Shown here: positions 63,520-64,000 of the stretch, piece by piece
Layout of the letters: every line of letters starts with the position of its first letter
Numbering within the stretch: the stretch's first letter is position 1
NCBI RefSeq assembly: GCF_026537325.1
Contig: NZ_JAFNMJ010000001.1
Span: 558,001-622,000, forward strand
From: Bifidobacterium sp. B4142
Lineage (GTDB): Bacteria > Actinomycetota > Actinomycetes > Actinomycetales > Bifidobacteriaceae
Direction of reading: 5' to 3'
Length of the DNA: 64,000 nt
Notes under the pieces: model-generated
What the model was told of the DNA's origin: nothing
The model's database searches: none
The model's input: only the letters and a program-made list of their open reading frames with translations
Position numbers and translations under genes: made by a program

Positions 63520-64000
63520 AGTCGATGCGATTGTCTTGCCTTTTAGGCTCTTCGTTGTCGAGCGCTTTTCTTACGGGCTGGTAGGCCTTGATCAGATCAG
63601 CCAGACTCATAGCGGCGTTGGCAGGGCTGGTGGACGGCAGATTGATCATCGTCAGTCGATGCCCTTTCTCTTCCAGATCCGGCAGGCAGTAGCGACGGTA
63701 AAGCTGACCGGCCTTGCGTCCTGTAGTGAAAATGGTGCCGATCGGCGCACCATCCAGCAGATCGGCGATGTCGGTCGGCACCACCCCGGTGATGGAGGCA
63801 TCGGAGGCGCCGCAGATGTCGCATTCCTGAACGACATCCCAGAGCGCTATGCGGTGATTGAGGGCGAACCGAGCGCGGGCAGCCGGATCGAGCTCCGGAA
63901 CAGGCTGGTCGAAGAGTGCGGCCAGTACAGGCCAGAAGCGGTTGCGCGGAAACATGTAGTAGAAGCCAGCCTCGCGAGAACTTGGGCTGGGTATGGATCC
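63509..64000 (-). CDS. DNA-deoxyinosine/uracil glycosylase family, 5' end missing
   Basis: Reading frame open to the window edge, so the N-terminus is cut off. The visible part begins GSIPSPSSREAGFYYMFPRN and continues RFWPVLAALFDQPVPELD, ALWDVVQECDICGASDASI, a pattern of the DNA-deoxyinosine glycosylase branch of the uracil-DNA glycosylase superfamily, and later MINLPSTSPANAAMS, the C-terminal active-site loop. Removes damaged bases (hypoxanthine or uracil) from DNA. An internal ATG at 63955 is not the true start. Confidence 0.85.
   Translation of the reverse strand, partial: GSIPSPSSREAGFYYMFPRNRFWPVLAALFDQPVPELDPAARARFALNHRIALWDVVQECDICGASDASITGVVPTDIADLLDGAPIGTIFTTGRKAGQLYRRYCLPDLEEKGHRLTMINLPSTSPANAAMSLADLIKAYQPVRKALDNEEPKRQDNRIDYVK

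Noticed and set aside
1-64000. CRISPR arrays, rRNA operons and insertion sequences
   Set aside because: No regularly spaced repeats, no rRNA-like sequence and no transposase ORF were seen in the window.

Overview
The window looks like the chromosome of a high-GC Gram-positive actinobacterium, most likely a Bifidobacterium. I infer this from base composition, the single-chain PurL of about 1,260 residues in a purL-purF-purM-purD operon, purT, a metN-metI operon with two tandem metQ genes, and a split pntAA-pntAB-pntB transhydrogenase. No 16S gene is present, so the species cannot be read.

Positions 1-22,900 are the right part of a siphovirus-type prophage. In order: a zinc-ribbon/HTH protein; an AT-rich inverted cargo gene (TIR/deoxyribosyltransferase-like); a minus-strand cluster of three very small genes facing a palindromic control region; then the rightward late operon: HNH nuclease, TerS, TerL, portal, protease, HK97-type capsid, head-tail connectors, major tail protein, tail assembly chaperones with an apparent -1 frameshift, tape measure, distal tail and fibre genes, secreted GH25-LysM endolysin and holin. 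A second AT-rich inverted cargo gene (membrane-anchored, unknown) follows the lysis genes. The prophage ends at the 3' end of a minus-strand tRNA-Arg(TCT), whose 3' half carries unusual base pairs. Integrase, repressor and the other attachment site lie left of the window.

Positions 23,100-48,400 are core metabolism: a divergent DXS-like enzyme, purE-purK, a Fur/Zur regulator, an MprF-like membrane protein with a neighbouring esterase, a zinc-type substrate-binding lipoprotein behind a perfect Fur-type palindrome, an LtaS-like phosphoglycerol transferase, the operon purL-F-M-D, separately terminated purC, purT, and metN-I-Q1-Q2. Together purE, K, D, M, F, L, C and T cover most of de novo IMP synthesis; purB, purH and purA/guaB are not here.

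Positions 48,400-64,000 are more accessory: a GT4 glycosyltransferase; an ABC transporter divergent from a two-component system (antimicrobial-peptide resistance type); a decayed zinc alcohol dehydrogenase; a threonine aldolase-like enzyme; pntAA-AB-B; an unusual membrane/ACT fusion; an aldo-keto reductase; an exported protein interrupted at an 11-base G tract; tRNA-His; a frameshifted ASCH gene; and a DNA glycosylase cut by the window edge. No rRNA, CRISPR array or insertion sequence was seen.
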